A stretch of DNA of 8,107 nt from Oscillospiraceae bacterium. Lineage in GTDB: Bacteria; Bacillota; Clostridia; Oscillospirales; Ruminococcaceae. The notes under the pieces are model-generated. The model made no database searches, had not been told where the DNA came from, and worked only from the letters and a program-made list of their open reading frames with translations. Made by a program: the position numbers and the translations under genes. Shown here piece after piece: positions 1 to 5,773 of the stretch. Every line of letters starts with the position of its first letter. Position 1 is the stretch's first letter. The DNA lies in NCBI GenBank assembly GCA_016297675.1, contig JAEDGE010000087.1:1-8107 (forward strand). The letters run 5' to 3'.

Positions 1-24
1 CTCTGCCACCAAGAGCCGCCGTTC

Positions 25-84
25 ATACTGTCCTCGCAAAGCCGATGGCTTTGCAATGCCGTTGTTTGCAATAGAGGACAGTAT
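25..84. repeat. nested inverted-repeat (hairpin) element, unidentified
   Basis: An 11-bp perfect inverted repeat, ATACTGTCCTC at 25-35 and GAGGACAGTAT at 74-84, encloses a second hairpin with arms GCAAAGCC (36-43) and GGCTTTGC (47-54) around a 3-base loop. TTTGCAAT occurs twice (50-57 and 65-72), so GCAAA at 36-40 could instead pair with TTTGC at 65-69. That would extend the outer stem, leaving a bulge AATA. There is no T-run after either arm, so it is not an ordinary terminator. All three plus-strand frames and at least one minus-strand frame are open across it from the window edge, so it could overlap the end of a gene to the left; I cannot choose a frame. It may be a dispersed intergenic repeat, a mobile-element end or a structured RNA segment. 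The symmetry is certain; its nature is not. Confidence 0.5.
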
Positions 85-158
85 ATGCTGATTCCAGAAC
101 TGCCTTATACAATTAGATAACTTTCACTTTGTAGACTCCTTAAATAGAATATATAGAG

Positions 159-205
159 CCAGAATGCCATCGTAGAATTACCTACGATGGCATTCTGGTT
201 TTATT
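159..205 (+). terminator. strong intrinsic terminator for a gene left of the window
   Basis: CCAGAATGCCATCGTAG (159-175) and its exact reverse complement (182-198) form a 17-bp stem with a 6-base loop. TTTTATT follows on the plus strand. The minus-strand exit side has no T-run, so it works for plus-strand transcription entering from the left edge. The matching gene is not identified. A plus-strand frame open from the edge ends in TAA at 118-120, about 40 bases before the stem, but it crosses the nested hairpin and is not convincing as protein. Confidence 0.85.
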
Positions 206-212
206 AACATGT

Positions 213-255
213 CAAAAAATAAGTATTGCTCATCAAACAATGAGTAGCATGATAC
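213..255 (-). terminator. probable terminator downstream of the CLC gene
   Basis: Read on the minus strand, GTAT (255-252) pairs with ATAC (226-223), and CTCAT (244-240) pairs with ATGAG (233-229) around a 6-base loop. The run TTATTTTTT follows at 222-214. The stem is interrupted and AT-rich, so it is weak, but its position after the CLC stop codon and next to the opposing terminator at 159-205 fits a convergent gene boundary. An AT-rich inverted repeat AAACATAT/ATATGTTT (304-311 and 336-343) also overlaps the CLC stop codon. Confidence 0.45.
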
Positions 256-341
256 TTTTCAGATACGATTCATAAAAAAATTTCTCATAAAATGACCTAA
301 ACTAAACATATTATTCTTTTACATCTACACAAAAAATATGT

Positions 342-1631
342 TTAATTTCTTGTATGCCGATTGATGTATTTAGGTGCATATTTTGAATATATAATTTTTT
401 GACTATGATATAGTCCATAATATCCTGATAACATATAGCTTATAGCAATGCAGATAAGGAAATATGGCATTGCACCCATGCCAAACAACTCAAACGCAAT
501 CAATAATGAAGTAACCGGACAATTGGTCACGCCACAAAAAACAGCAATCATCCCAAGTGCTGCAAATAAAGACGGCGAGAGATGTAACAACAAACCATAC
601 AGACACCCAAACGTTGCTCCAATAAAGAAGGAGGGAACAATTTCGCCACCTTTAAAACCTGCTGCCATAGTGAGTACTGTAAAGAGTAATTTCATGAGAA
701 AAGCATACCAGACCACCTGTCCGGAAAGTGCCCGCAATAAAACCGGTATTCCTGCACCAAGATAGTCAGCATTATTCGGAAGCAGTCCCAGTATTACCAA
801 TATTACTGCAATACTTACAATCCGAATATAGGCATTTGGAATTTTCTTTTTTAGAAAGCAGTCTGTTTCATGCAACAAAATACAAAATAATACACTCAAT
901 CCTGCACAGCATAACCCCAACAGGACAGCGGCTGCCAACGTTTCCAACGACCAGTCTGGCATGGAAATGACTGGATAACCCTCCTGTTCTACTCGACAAA
1001 GCTTTGCAATAAAATTTGCACACAATGATGCAGTCACACAGGGAACCAGTGCTGCATAGTACATAATCCCAACACTACCAACCTCCATAGCAAAAAAAAC
1101 TGCTGCCAACGGTGTCCCAAACACAGCGGAAAAGGCAGCACTCATCCCACACATCACCAGTACTCTCTTATCTGCTGGCTGTAAATGAAACCATCTGCCC
1201 AGCAGATTGCCGAGGCTGCCACCAATTTGCAAAGCTGCTCCTTCTCTGCCAGAGGAGCCGCCGCATAAATGCGTCAGCATAGTAGAAATAAAAATCAAAG
1301 GTGCCATTCTTGCCGGAATTTCTGTTTTTGCATGCAACGTAGAAAGCACGGTATTGGTTCCACTATCTTTCTCAAAGTGACAGATTCGGTAAAGTCCTAC
1401 AATTGCCAAACCGCTGACTGGCAGAAACAACAAAAGCCACGAATGTTGCGTTCGAAGAGAAGTGACCAATGTCATGCCCCACGCAAATGCAGCTCCAACA
1501 CCTCCAACAATGGCACCTGTCACCAATGATAACAGCAACCATCGAACCAATAGACGCAGATGGGATAAAATATGAATACTATAATGCAACAATCTTGCTC
1601 GTATCCGCACTCGATATCGATTGCGTTTCAA
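342..1631 (-). CDS. CLC-family anion channel/antiporter, CLC-F (fluoride) like
   Basis: An integral membrane CLC protein of 429 residues, moving halide or fluoride ions across the cytoplasmic membrane, probably as an anion/proton antiporter. Seen: a filter-region segment DSGTNTVLSTL at about 89-99, the GREG motif at 128-131 with the gating glutamate Glu130, GTPLAAVFFAMEV at 172-184, GGEIVP at 328-333, and about ten or more hydrophobic helices. There is no C-terminal CBS domain. In chloride-type CLCs the last motif is usually GGIFAP. A glutamate here (Glu330), Asn93 and Tyr408 resemble, from memory, the residues of characterised fluoride/proton CLC-F antiporters. The start is TTG at 1631-1629, preceded by AAGGGG; an in-frame TAG three codons upstream rules out a longer protein. 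It lies downstream of the rubrerythrin terminator with no clear promoter of its own. CLC membership is near certain; fluoride specificity is an inference. Confidence 0.9.
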   Translation of the reverse strand: MKRNRYRVRIRARLLHYSIHILSHLRLLVRWLLLSLVTGAIVGGVGAAFAWGMTLVTSLRTQHSWLLLFLPVSGLAIVGLYRICHFEKDSGTNTVLSTLHAKTEIPARMAPLIFISTMLTHLCGGSSGREGAALQIGGSLGNLLGRWFHLQPADKRVLVMCGMSAAFSAVFGTPLAAVFFAMEVGSVGIMYYAALVPCVTASLCANFIAKLCRVEQEGYPVISMPDWSLETLAAAVLLGLCCAGLSVLFCILLHETDCFLKKKIPNAYIRIVSIAVILVILGLLPNNADYLGAGIPVLLRALSGQVVWYAFLMKLLFTVLTMAAGFKGGEIVPSFFIGATFGCLYGLLLHLSPSLFAALGMIAVFCGVTNCPVTSLLIAFELFGMGAMPYFLICIAISYMLSGYYGLYHSQKIIYSKYAPKYINRHTRN

Positions 1632-1656
1632 TATTTTCTACACCCCTTTTTCTCCG

Positions 1657-1688
1657 AAAAAAAGCTGCCCGATTTTGACAGGCAGCTT
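1657..1688 (-). terminator. intrinsic terminator after rubrerythrin
   Basis: On the minus strand AAGCTGCC (1688-1681) and GGCAGCTT (1669-1662) form a perfect 8-bp stem with an 11-base loop, and the T-run continues to 1657. It lies 25 bases after the rubrerythrin stop codon and 25 bases before the CLC start, so it should close the perR-rubrerythrin transcript. Leakage into the CLC gene remains possible. Confidence 0.85.
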
Positions 1689-1713
1689 CTTTTCCCCTTC
1701 GGAACATTTTTGT

Positions 1714-2256
1714 TTAATAATTTTCTGCTTTCACCTGAAAATACGCCTGTGGATGAGAACAAACCGGACAAATTTCCGGTGCACGTTTGCCAATATGAAT
1801 ATGACCGCAGTTTGCACATTCCCAAATCGTATCACCATCTTTTGAGAATACGCAGTTGCCCTCAATATTGGAAATCAACTTGCGGAACCGTTCCTCATGC
1901 ATCTTTTCAATTTTTCCCACTTCCTGAAACAGATAGGCAATCTGGTCAAAGCCCTCTTCTGTTGCCTGCTCCGCAAACTCACGGTACATATCCGCCCATT
2001 CAAAGTGTTCTCCGCCCGCAGCATCCTGCAAATTATCCAATGTTTCTGGCACCTGTCCGCCATGCAGCAGCTTAAACCAGATTTTTGCATGTTCCTTTTC
2101 ATTTGCTGCGGTTTCCTCAAAGATCTGTGCAATCTGCACATAACCATCCTTCTTTGCCTTGGATGCATAATAAGTGTACTTATTTCTGGCCTGTGATTCC
2201 CCCGCAAACGCTGCCATTAAATTGGCTTCCGTGCGACTTCCTTTTAATTCTTTCAT
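1714..2256 (-). CDS. rbr: rubrerythrin
   Basis: A cytoplasmic non-haem iron peroxidase that reduces hydrogen peroxide to water in anaerobes, with electrons from rubredoxin-type partners. It has 180 residues, typical of the family. The N-terminal ferritin-like four-helix domain (about 1-135) shows the diiron ligands by alignment with the Desulfovibrio protein: Glu20 in GESQARNKY, Glu53 and His56 in NEKEH, Glu83 and Glu86 in GEHFEW, and Glu117 and His120 in KIEKMH. The C-terminal rubredoxin-like domain has CANC (147-150) and CPVC (163-166) with 12 residues between. The start MKELKGSRTE matches the family exactly. A longer frame reaches back to 2298 but lies inside perR. The ATG overlaps the perR TGA as ATGA, with a purine-rich ribosome binding site inside the end of perR, so translation is probably coupled. 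All key residues are intact. Confidence 0.97.
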   Translation of the reverse strand: MKELKGSRTEANLMAAFAGESQARNKYTYYASKAKKDGYVQIAQIFEETAANEKEHAKIWFKLLHGGQVPETLDNLQDAAGGEHFEWADMYREFAEQATEEGFDQIAYLFQEVGKIEKMHEERFRKLISNIEGNCVFSKDGDTIWECANCGHIHIGKRAPEICPVCSHPQAYFQVKAENY

Positions 2257-2657
2257 GCCTCTTCCTGCTCCTTTTCCTTTTTTTGACACTCCGGACACAC
2301 ACCAATAAATAGAATCTGGTGAGATTCCATGCGAAATCCTTTTGTATCCGCAATCTGATCATAAAGTTCAGCCTGATATGGCATATCCACATCAGAAACC
2401 TGATTGCAGATCCGACACTTCACATGATAATGTGGTGCAACATTAAAATCAAATCGATCTGCTCCATCTGGAATCGGAATTCGCAAACTTTCTCCCTGTT
2501 CAGAAAGCAGCTTGAGATTCCGGTAGACGGTCGCTTTGCTAATCAATGGATTTTCTGCTGCTATGGCAAGATAAATCTCTTCCGCTGTGGGATGATTCCG
2601 CATACGCCGTACAGTTTCCAATACCAGTCTGCGTTGCAACGTATTTCTGTTCTTCAT
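2253..2657 (-). CDS. perR: peroxide-responsive Fur-family repressor PerR
   Basis: A DNA-binding metalloregulator that loses DNA affinity when iron at its sensing site catalyses histidine oxidation by peroxide. It has 134 residues. The winged-helix half holds HPTAEEIY (22-29) and the recognition helix region ISKATVYRNLKLL (39-51). Aligned with Bacillus subtilis PerR at a constant offset of 15, the whole regulatory metal site is kept: His22, Asp70, His76, His78 and Asp89 (Bacillus His37, Asp85, His91, His93, Asp104). The structural zinc site is also complete: Cys81, Cys84, Cys121, Cys124. Aspartate rather than glutamate at the last regulatory position favours PerR over Fur or Zur. The N-terminus is about 15 residues shorter than in Bacillus. 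The start ATG has AAGGAGA 7 bases upstream. It is first in an operon with rubrerythrin, and an inverted repeat over its promoter suggests autoregulation. Confidence 0.93.
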   Translation of the reverse strand: MKNRNTLQRRLVLETVRRMRNHPTAEEIYLAIAAENPLISKATVYRNLKLLSEQGESLRIPIPDGADRFDFNVAPHYHVKCRICNQVSDVDMPYQAELYDQIADTKGFRMESHQILFIGVCPECQKKEKEQEEA

Positions 2658-2669
2658 GAAACTGTCTCC

Positions 2670-2694
2670 TTAATCAAGAATCGTTCTTAATTAA
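2670..2694. promoter_or_regulatory. inverted-repeat operator, probable PerR box
   Basis: TTAATCAAGAA (2670-2680) and TTCTTAATTAA (2684-2694) are inverted copies with one mismatch around a 3-base centre. It begins immediately downstream of the perR -10 box, covers the expected transcription start, and touches the perR ribosome binding site (2665-2671). Read as a 7-1-7 site centred on 2682 it matches about 8 of 14 arm positions of the Bacillus PerR consensus TTATAATnATTATAA. Repression of perR-rbr by PerR is inferred from position and symmetry. Confidence 0.7.
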
Positions 2695-2695
2695 G

Positions 2696-2724
2696 ATTTT
2701 AACCGAAAAATCAAAACTTGTCAA
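2696..2724 (-). promoter_or_regulatory. sigma-A type promoter of perR-rbr
   Basis: On the minus strand, TTGACA (2724-2719), a 17-base spacer and TAAAAT (2701-2696) form a near-consensus promoter. Transcription should start near 2689, inside the inverted repeat, leaving a leader of about 30 bases before the perR ATG. Confidence 0.88.
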
Positions 2725-2765
2725 GTAGTTTTCTAAAAATTTTCAAAGCAAAATGGAAAATCAGT

Positions 2766-4091
2766 TTACTTTTCCTCTATTTCCGCATCACAGAATGTGA
2801 CATCTTCTCCCTGCAAAATGCGATTGGAAGTTCGCATTGCACACATCTTTCCACACATCGAACAGGTATGCCGTTCCTGCGGCGGACGGCTTTCAAAATA
2901 ATCTCGTGCCTTCTGTGGATCCAAGGCACAGGCAAACATCCCCTCCCAGTCGATTTTCTGTCTGGCAGCACTCATGCGGTTATCCTGTTCTCTTGCATAT
3001 GGAATCCCATTTGCAATATCTGCAGCATGTGCAGCAATCTTAGAGGCAACAATTCCCTCTCTCACATCCTGTAGATCTGGAAGACGAAGATGCTCTGCAG
3101 GTGTAACATAACAAAGAAAGTTTGCCCCATTTGCCGCTGCAATGGCACCGCCAATGGCAGATGTGATATGGTCATAGCCGGGTGCAATATCTGTTACCAA
3201 AGGTCCCAACACATAGAATGGTGCACCATGACACAAACGTTTTTGCAGTGTCATATTGGCTGCAATTTCATTCATTGCCATATGCCCTGGTCCTTCTACC
3301 ATAACCTGTACATCTTTCTCCCACGCACGCTGAGTCAAGTCTCCCAGTTCAATCAGTTCACTGATTTGACCAGCATCCGTACTATCTGCAATGGAACCCG
3401 GACGCAGGGCATCGCCAAGACTAATGGTAACATCATATGTCCTTAGGATTTCCAAAACCTCATCATAATATTCATAAAACGGATTTTCGTTATCTGTCAT
3501 TTCCATCCATGCAAAAATCAGCGAGCCGCCCCGAGAAACAATATTGGTCAACCGTTTCTGCCGTTTCAAGGCTTCCACGGCACGGCGGTTGATACCAGCG
3601 TGAATCGTCTGAAAATCCACACCTTCTTTGGCATGTGCCTCGATGACACGCAGAAAATCCTGTGCTGTAATCTCCTTCAAATCTTTTTCCAGATAGCCGA
3701 TGGCATCATACATGGGAACTGTACCAATCATAGCTGGTGACTTTTCAATGAGATGCTTCCGGAATGTGCTCGTTTTGCCATAGTTGGACAAATCCATAAT
3801 TGCCTCACAGCCAAAGGAAATCGCCAGATCCACCTTTTTCATCTCGTCTGTGTAATCATGGCAGTCACCGGATACCCCCAAATTGACATTGATTTTCGTT
3901 CGCAAACCACTACCGATTCCCTCCGCAGAAAGTGATGTGTGATGAATATTCGCAGGAATACAAATCGTACCTTCTGCAACACGCTGCCGCAGCCATTCCA
4001 CGTCAACATGCTCTTTCTCTGCCACCGTTTGCATTTGCGGTGTGATGATATTTTTTCTTGCTGCTTCCATTTGCGTATGATAGGATTTCAT
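2766..4091 (-). CDS. thiC: phosphomethylpyrimidine synthase ThiC
   Basis: A radical-SAM-type 4Fe-4S enzyme converting aminoimidazole ribotide (AIR) to HMP phosphate, the pyrimidine precursor of thiamin, in the cytoplasm. It has 441 residues, the short form common in anaerobes, without the N-terminal extension of the roughly 600-residue enzymes. Seen, numbered from the chosen start: MIGTVPMYDA (121-130), DVTISLGDALRPGS (220-233), VEGPGH (265-270), TDIAPGYDHI (300-309), GANFLCYVTPAEHL (322-335), and the C-terminal cluster cysteines CSMCGKMC (410-417). The cluster motif is CX2CX3C, one residue shorter than the usual CX2CX4C, as in other clostridial ThiCs I recall. The start ATG at 4091 is chosen because GGAGG lies 8 bases upstream; an in-frame ATG at 4106 overlaps that binding site and has none itself. 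It is the last gene of the TPP-regulated operon, 27 bases after thiD, with no clear terminator after it. Confidence 0.97.
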   Translation of the reverse strand: MKSYHTQMEAARKNIITPQMQTVAEKEHVDVEWLRQRVAEGTICIPANIHHTSLSAEGIGSGLRTKINVNLGVSGDCHDYTDEMKKVDLAISFGCEAIMDLSNYGKTSTFRKHLIEKSPAMIGTVPMYDAIGYLEKDLKEITAQDFLRVIEAHAKEGVDFQTIHAGINRRAVEALKRQKRLTNIVSRGGSLIFAWMEMTDNENPFYEYYDEVLEILRTYDVTISLGDALRPGSIADSTDAGQISELIELGDLTQRAWEKDVQVMVEGPGHMAMNEIAANMTLQKRLCHGAPFYVLGPLVTDIAPGYDHITSAIGGAIAAANGANFLCYVTPAEHLRLPDLQDVREGIVASKIAAHAADIANGIPYAREQDNRMSAARQKIDWEGMFACALDPQKARDYFESRPPQERHTCSMCGKMCAMRTSNRILQGEDVTFCDAEIEEK

Positions 4092-4099
4092 CAATAAAG

Positions 4100-4104
4100 C
4101 CTCC
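4100..4104 (-). promoter_or_regulatory. thiC ribosome binding site that decides the start
   Basis: GGAGG on the minus strand lies 8 bases before the ATG at 4091. It overlaps an upstream in-frame ATG at 4106-4104, which therefore lacks its own site because only AT-rich sequence precedes it. This supports MKSYHTQ, not MEALLMKSYHTQ, as the ThiC N-terminus. Confidence 0.8.
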
Positions 4105-4118
4105 ATTATTTATATTTA

Positions 4119-4907
4119 TTATATCATAAAATTATGACAAAGCGGACCATTTCCATGTCCAAGCTCCAAACCAGCTTGCATACAATTTGCCACATATTTT
4201 TTTGCTTGTTGAACACTTTCCTGTAAGGTGCAGCCAACTGCTAACTTTGCAGCAATCGCAGAAGATAAGGTACACCCCGTTCCATGGGTATTTTTGGTCT
4301 GAAACCGTTCTCCCTTAAACTGGTATATCTGCTCTCCATCATATAACACATCCACTGCATCTGCGGTCAAATGTCCTCCTTTTATGAGAACAGCGGTATG
4401 ATATTTCTCTGATAGACATTTTGCAGCTTGCTCCATCTCCGGAACAGTCTGCACCGGTTTTTCTAACAGCACCTCTGCCTCTGCAAGATTCGGGGTGAGC
4501 AGCGTTGCCAGCGGAAACAGCTGTTCCTGCATCGCTGCTACAGTTGCCTGCTGTGTGAGCGTTGCTCCAGACGTTGCAACCATAACCGGATCAACCACTA
4601 TATTAGAAAGCACATACTGCGAAAGGATATGACAAATCACCTGTACTTGTTCTGCACTGGCTATCATGCCGATTTTCACTGCCTTTGGAGGAATATCCTC
4701 GCAAACAGCACACAACTGCTGCCGCAAAAAATCAGCTGGCACTGGTAAAATGCCCTGCACCCCCATCGTATTCTGTGCCGTCAATGCTGTAATCGCACTC
4801 ATACCGTATACCTGTAGTGCCGTCATTGTCTTTAAATCTGCTTGAATTCCAGCACCGCCGCTGCTGTCGCTGCCAGCAATCGTGAAAACGGGGACACGTT
4901 CTATCAT
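4119..4907 (-). CDS. thiD: hydroxymethylpyrimidine/phosphomethylpyrimidine kinase ThiD
   Basis: A ribokinase-fold kinase that phosphorylates HMP-P (and usually HMP) with ATP to give HMP-PP, the pyrimidine substrate of ThiE. It has 262 residues, normal for the family. Seen: the substrate-binding AGSDSSGGAGIQAD (11-24), VVDPVMV (104-110), LTPNLAEAE (137-145), VLIKGGH (173-179), the anion-hole motif THGTGC (207-212), and GHGNGPLCH (250-258). The start is ATG at 4907, with GAGGTG about 8 bases upstream. The ATG overlaps the thiE TGA as ATGA, which implies translational coupling. The frame stays open upstream to 5237, but that part lies wholly inside thiE, has no resemblance to ThiD, and is a shadow. 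It is the middle gene of thiE-thiD-thiC. Confidence 0.96.
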   Translation of the reverse strand: MIERVPVFTIAGSDSSGGAGIQADLKTMTALQVYGMSAITALTAQNTMGVQGILPVPADFLRQQLCAVCEDIPPKAVKIGMIASAEQVQVICHILSQYVLSNIVVDPVMVATSGATLTQQATVAAMQEQLFPLATLLTPNLAEAEVLLEKPVQTVPEMEQAAKCLSEKYHTAVLIKGGHLTADAVDVLYDGEQIYQFKGERFQTKNTHGTGCTLSSAIAAKLAVGCTLQESVQQAKKYVANCMQAGLELGHGNGPLCHNFMI

Positions 4908-5554
4908 TTTACTGCACCTCCACAGACAGTGTCCGCAAGCATTCGCATCTGCTTTGCAGCCGCTGTGATGTCTGCTTGTGCAAAAATGGCAGAGATCACA
5001 GCAATTCCCTGTCCACCGAAACCGGCTAACTGCAAGGTATTCTCTGCGGTAATGCCACCAATTGCGACAACTGGAATCGTAACGGATTGACAAATCGCCT
5101 GCAAAGTTTTCAATTGCAGTGGAGTCGCATCCTGCTTTGTCGCAGAACCAAACACCGCACCCGTTCCGATATAATCCGCCCCATCCTGCTGTGCCTGTAT
5201 TGCCTCCTGCACATTGTGTGCACTGGTGCCAATCCATTTTTCTTTTCCCAATATGGCTCTCGCCTGTGCAATGCTGGCATCTGTCTGTCCAACGTGTACG
5301 CCGTCTGCACCACTGTCTTTTGCCGCCTGTACATCATCATTGATAATGCATGGCACATGGTATGCATGACAAAGCGACACAATTGGAATCGCCAGTTCTG
5401 TCAATTCTACTGTACTGCAATGCTTTTCCCGAATTTGCAGCATGGTAACACCGCCCTGTAAAGCCGCTTCTACACTATTATATAAAGTTCTACCATGTAG
5501 CCAGCGGGAATCTGTAATGGCATAAAGCCGCAGCTGAGAGGAATCTATTTGCAT
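4904..5554 (-). CDS. thiE: thiamin-phosphate synthase ThiE
   Basis: A TIM-barrel enzyme joining HMP-PP and thiazole phosphate (THZ-P) to make thiamin phosphate with release of pyrophosphate. It has 216 residues from the chosen start, typical. Seen: LYAITDSRW (10-18), GGVTMLQIREK (34-44), IINDDVQAAKDSGADGVHVGQ in two overlapping motifs (70-79 and 80-90), IGTSAHN (108-114), GADYIGTGAVFGSATK (125-140), VVAIGGITAEN (162-172) and GIAVISAIF (183-191), covering the pyrophosphate- and thiazole-phosphate-binding loops. The ATG at 5554 has AAAGG about 12 bases upstream, longer than ideal. A GTG at 5575 would add seven residues but has a poorer site and places more sequence before the family's usual N-terminus. 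First gene after the TPP riboswitch and its terminator; it overlaps thiD by four bases. Confidence 0.96.
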   Translation of the reverse strand: MQIDSSQLRLYAITDSRWLHGRTLYNSVEAALQGGVTMLQIREKHCSTVELTELAIPIVSLCHAYHVPCIINDDVQAAKDSGADGVHVGQTDASIAQARAILGKEKWIGTSAHNVQEAIQAQQDGADYIGTGAVFGSATKQDATPLQLKTLQAICQSVTIPVVAIGGITAENTLQLAGFGGQGIAVISAIFAQADITAAAKQMRMLADTVCGGAVK

Positions 5555-5610
5555 AAGTTCTGCACGCCTTTCCACTTTCTTTTCTATTTTTTCTCAACAA
5601 TCCTTTGCAC

Positions 5611-5645
5611 AAAAAACAGCATACCGCAAAATGCAGGTATGCTGT
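5611..5645 (-). terminator. thiE: riboswitch-controlled terminator of the thi operon
   Basis: On the minus strand ACAGCATACC (5645-5636) and GGTATGCTGT (5625-5616) make a perfect 10-bp stem with a 10-base loop, followed by TTTTTT at 5616-5611. It sits 25 bases after the aptamer and 56 bases before the thiE ATG, as expected for the expression platform. Its 5' arm end and loop contain CTGCATT, complementary to AATGCAG at the 3' end of the aptamer, giving a plausible antiterminator when TPP is absent. Confidence 0.92.
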
Positions 5646-5670
5646 ATCTTCCATTTTCATGGCATTTTCT

Positions 5671-5759
5671 GCATTCCCTACGTTGGCATAATCCAAATCA
5701 GGTCACCGGTCGGCATGTCTGCACACCCTCTCAGCGGCGTACAGCCGCTCCCGTTATGC
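5671..5759 (-). ncRNA. TPP (THI-box) riboswitch aptamer
   Basis: Read on the minus strand the segment contains the conserved thi-box blocks in order: CGCTGAGAGGGTG, then ACCTGATTTGGATTATGCC and CAACGTAGGGA. GCAT (5759-5756) and ATGC (5674-5671) close the outer helix P1. The variable P3 region (GCAGACATGCCGACCGG) is short. The aptamer binds thiamin pyrophosphate and, with the terminator at 5611-5645, should stop transcription into thiE-thiD-thiC when TPP is high. The outer helix as drawn is only about 4 bp, so the exact end is approximate. Only 14 bases separate it from the stop codon of the HD-domain gene upstream. Confidence 0.96.
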
Positions 5760-5773
5760 GAAAAAATATTGTT

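Noticed and set aside
1..120. 39-residue plus-strand frame running from the left edge to TAA at 118-120
   Set aside because: It is traversed by the nested hairpin, other frames are equally open, and the residues match no family I know; not called as a gene.
448..970. Plus-strand frames inside the CLC gene
   Set aside because: They are antisense shadows of a clear membrane protein, without ribosome binding sites or family motifs.
1632..1713. Fluoride (crcB) riboswitch ahead of the CLC gene
   Set aside because: The only structure is the rubrerythrin terminator; the conserved riboswitch blocks are not visible.
2257..2298. 14-residue N-terminal extension of rubrerythrin
   Set aside because: It overlaps perR, and the family N-terminus MKELKGSRTE begins precisely at 2256 after a good ribosome binding site.
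4908..5237. Upstream in-frame extension of thiD giving a 372-residue protein
   Set aside because: It lies entirely inside thiE in another frame, is rich in Cys and Trp without family resemblance, and the ThiD N-terminus with its own ribosome binding site begins at 4907.
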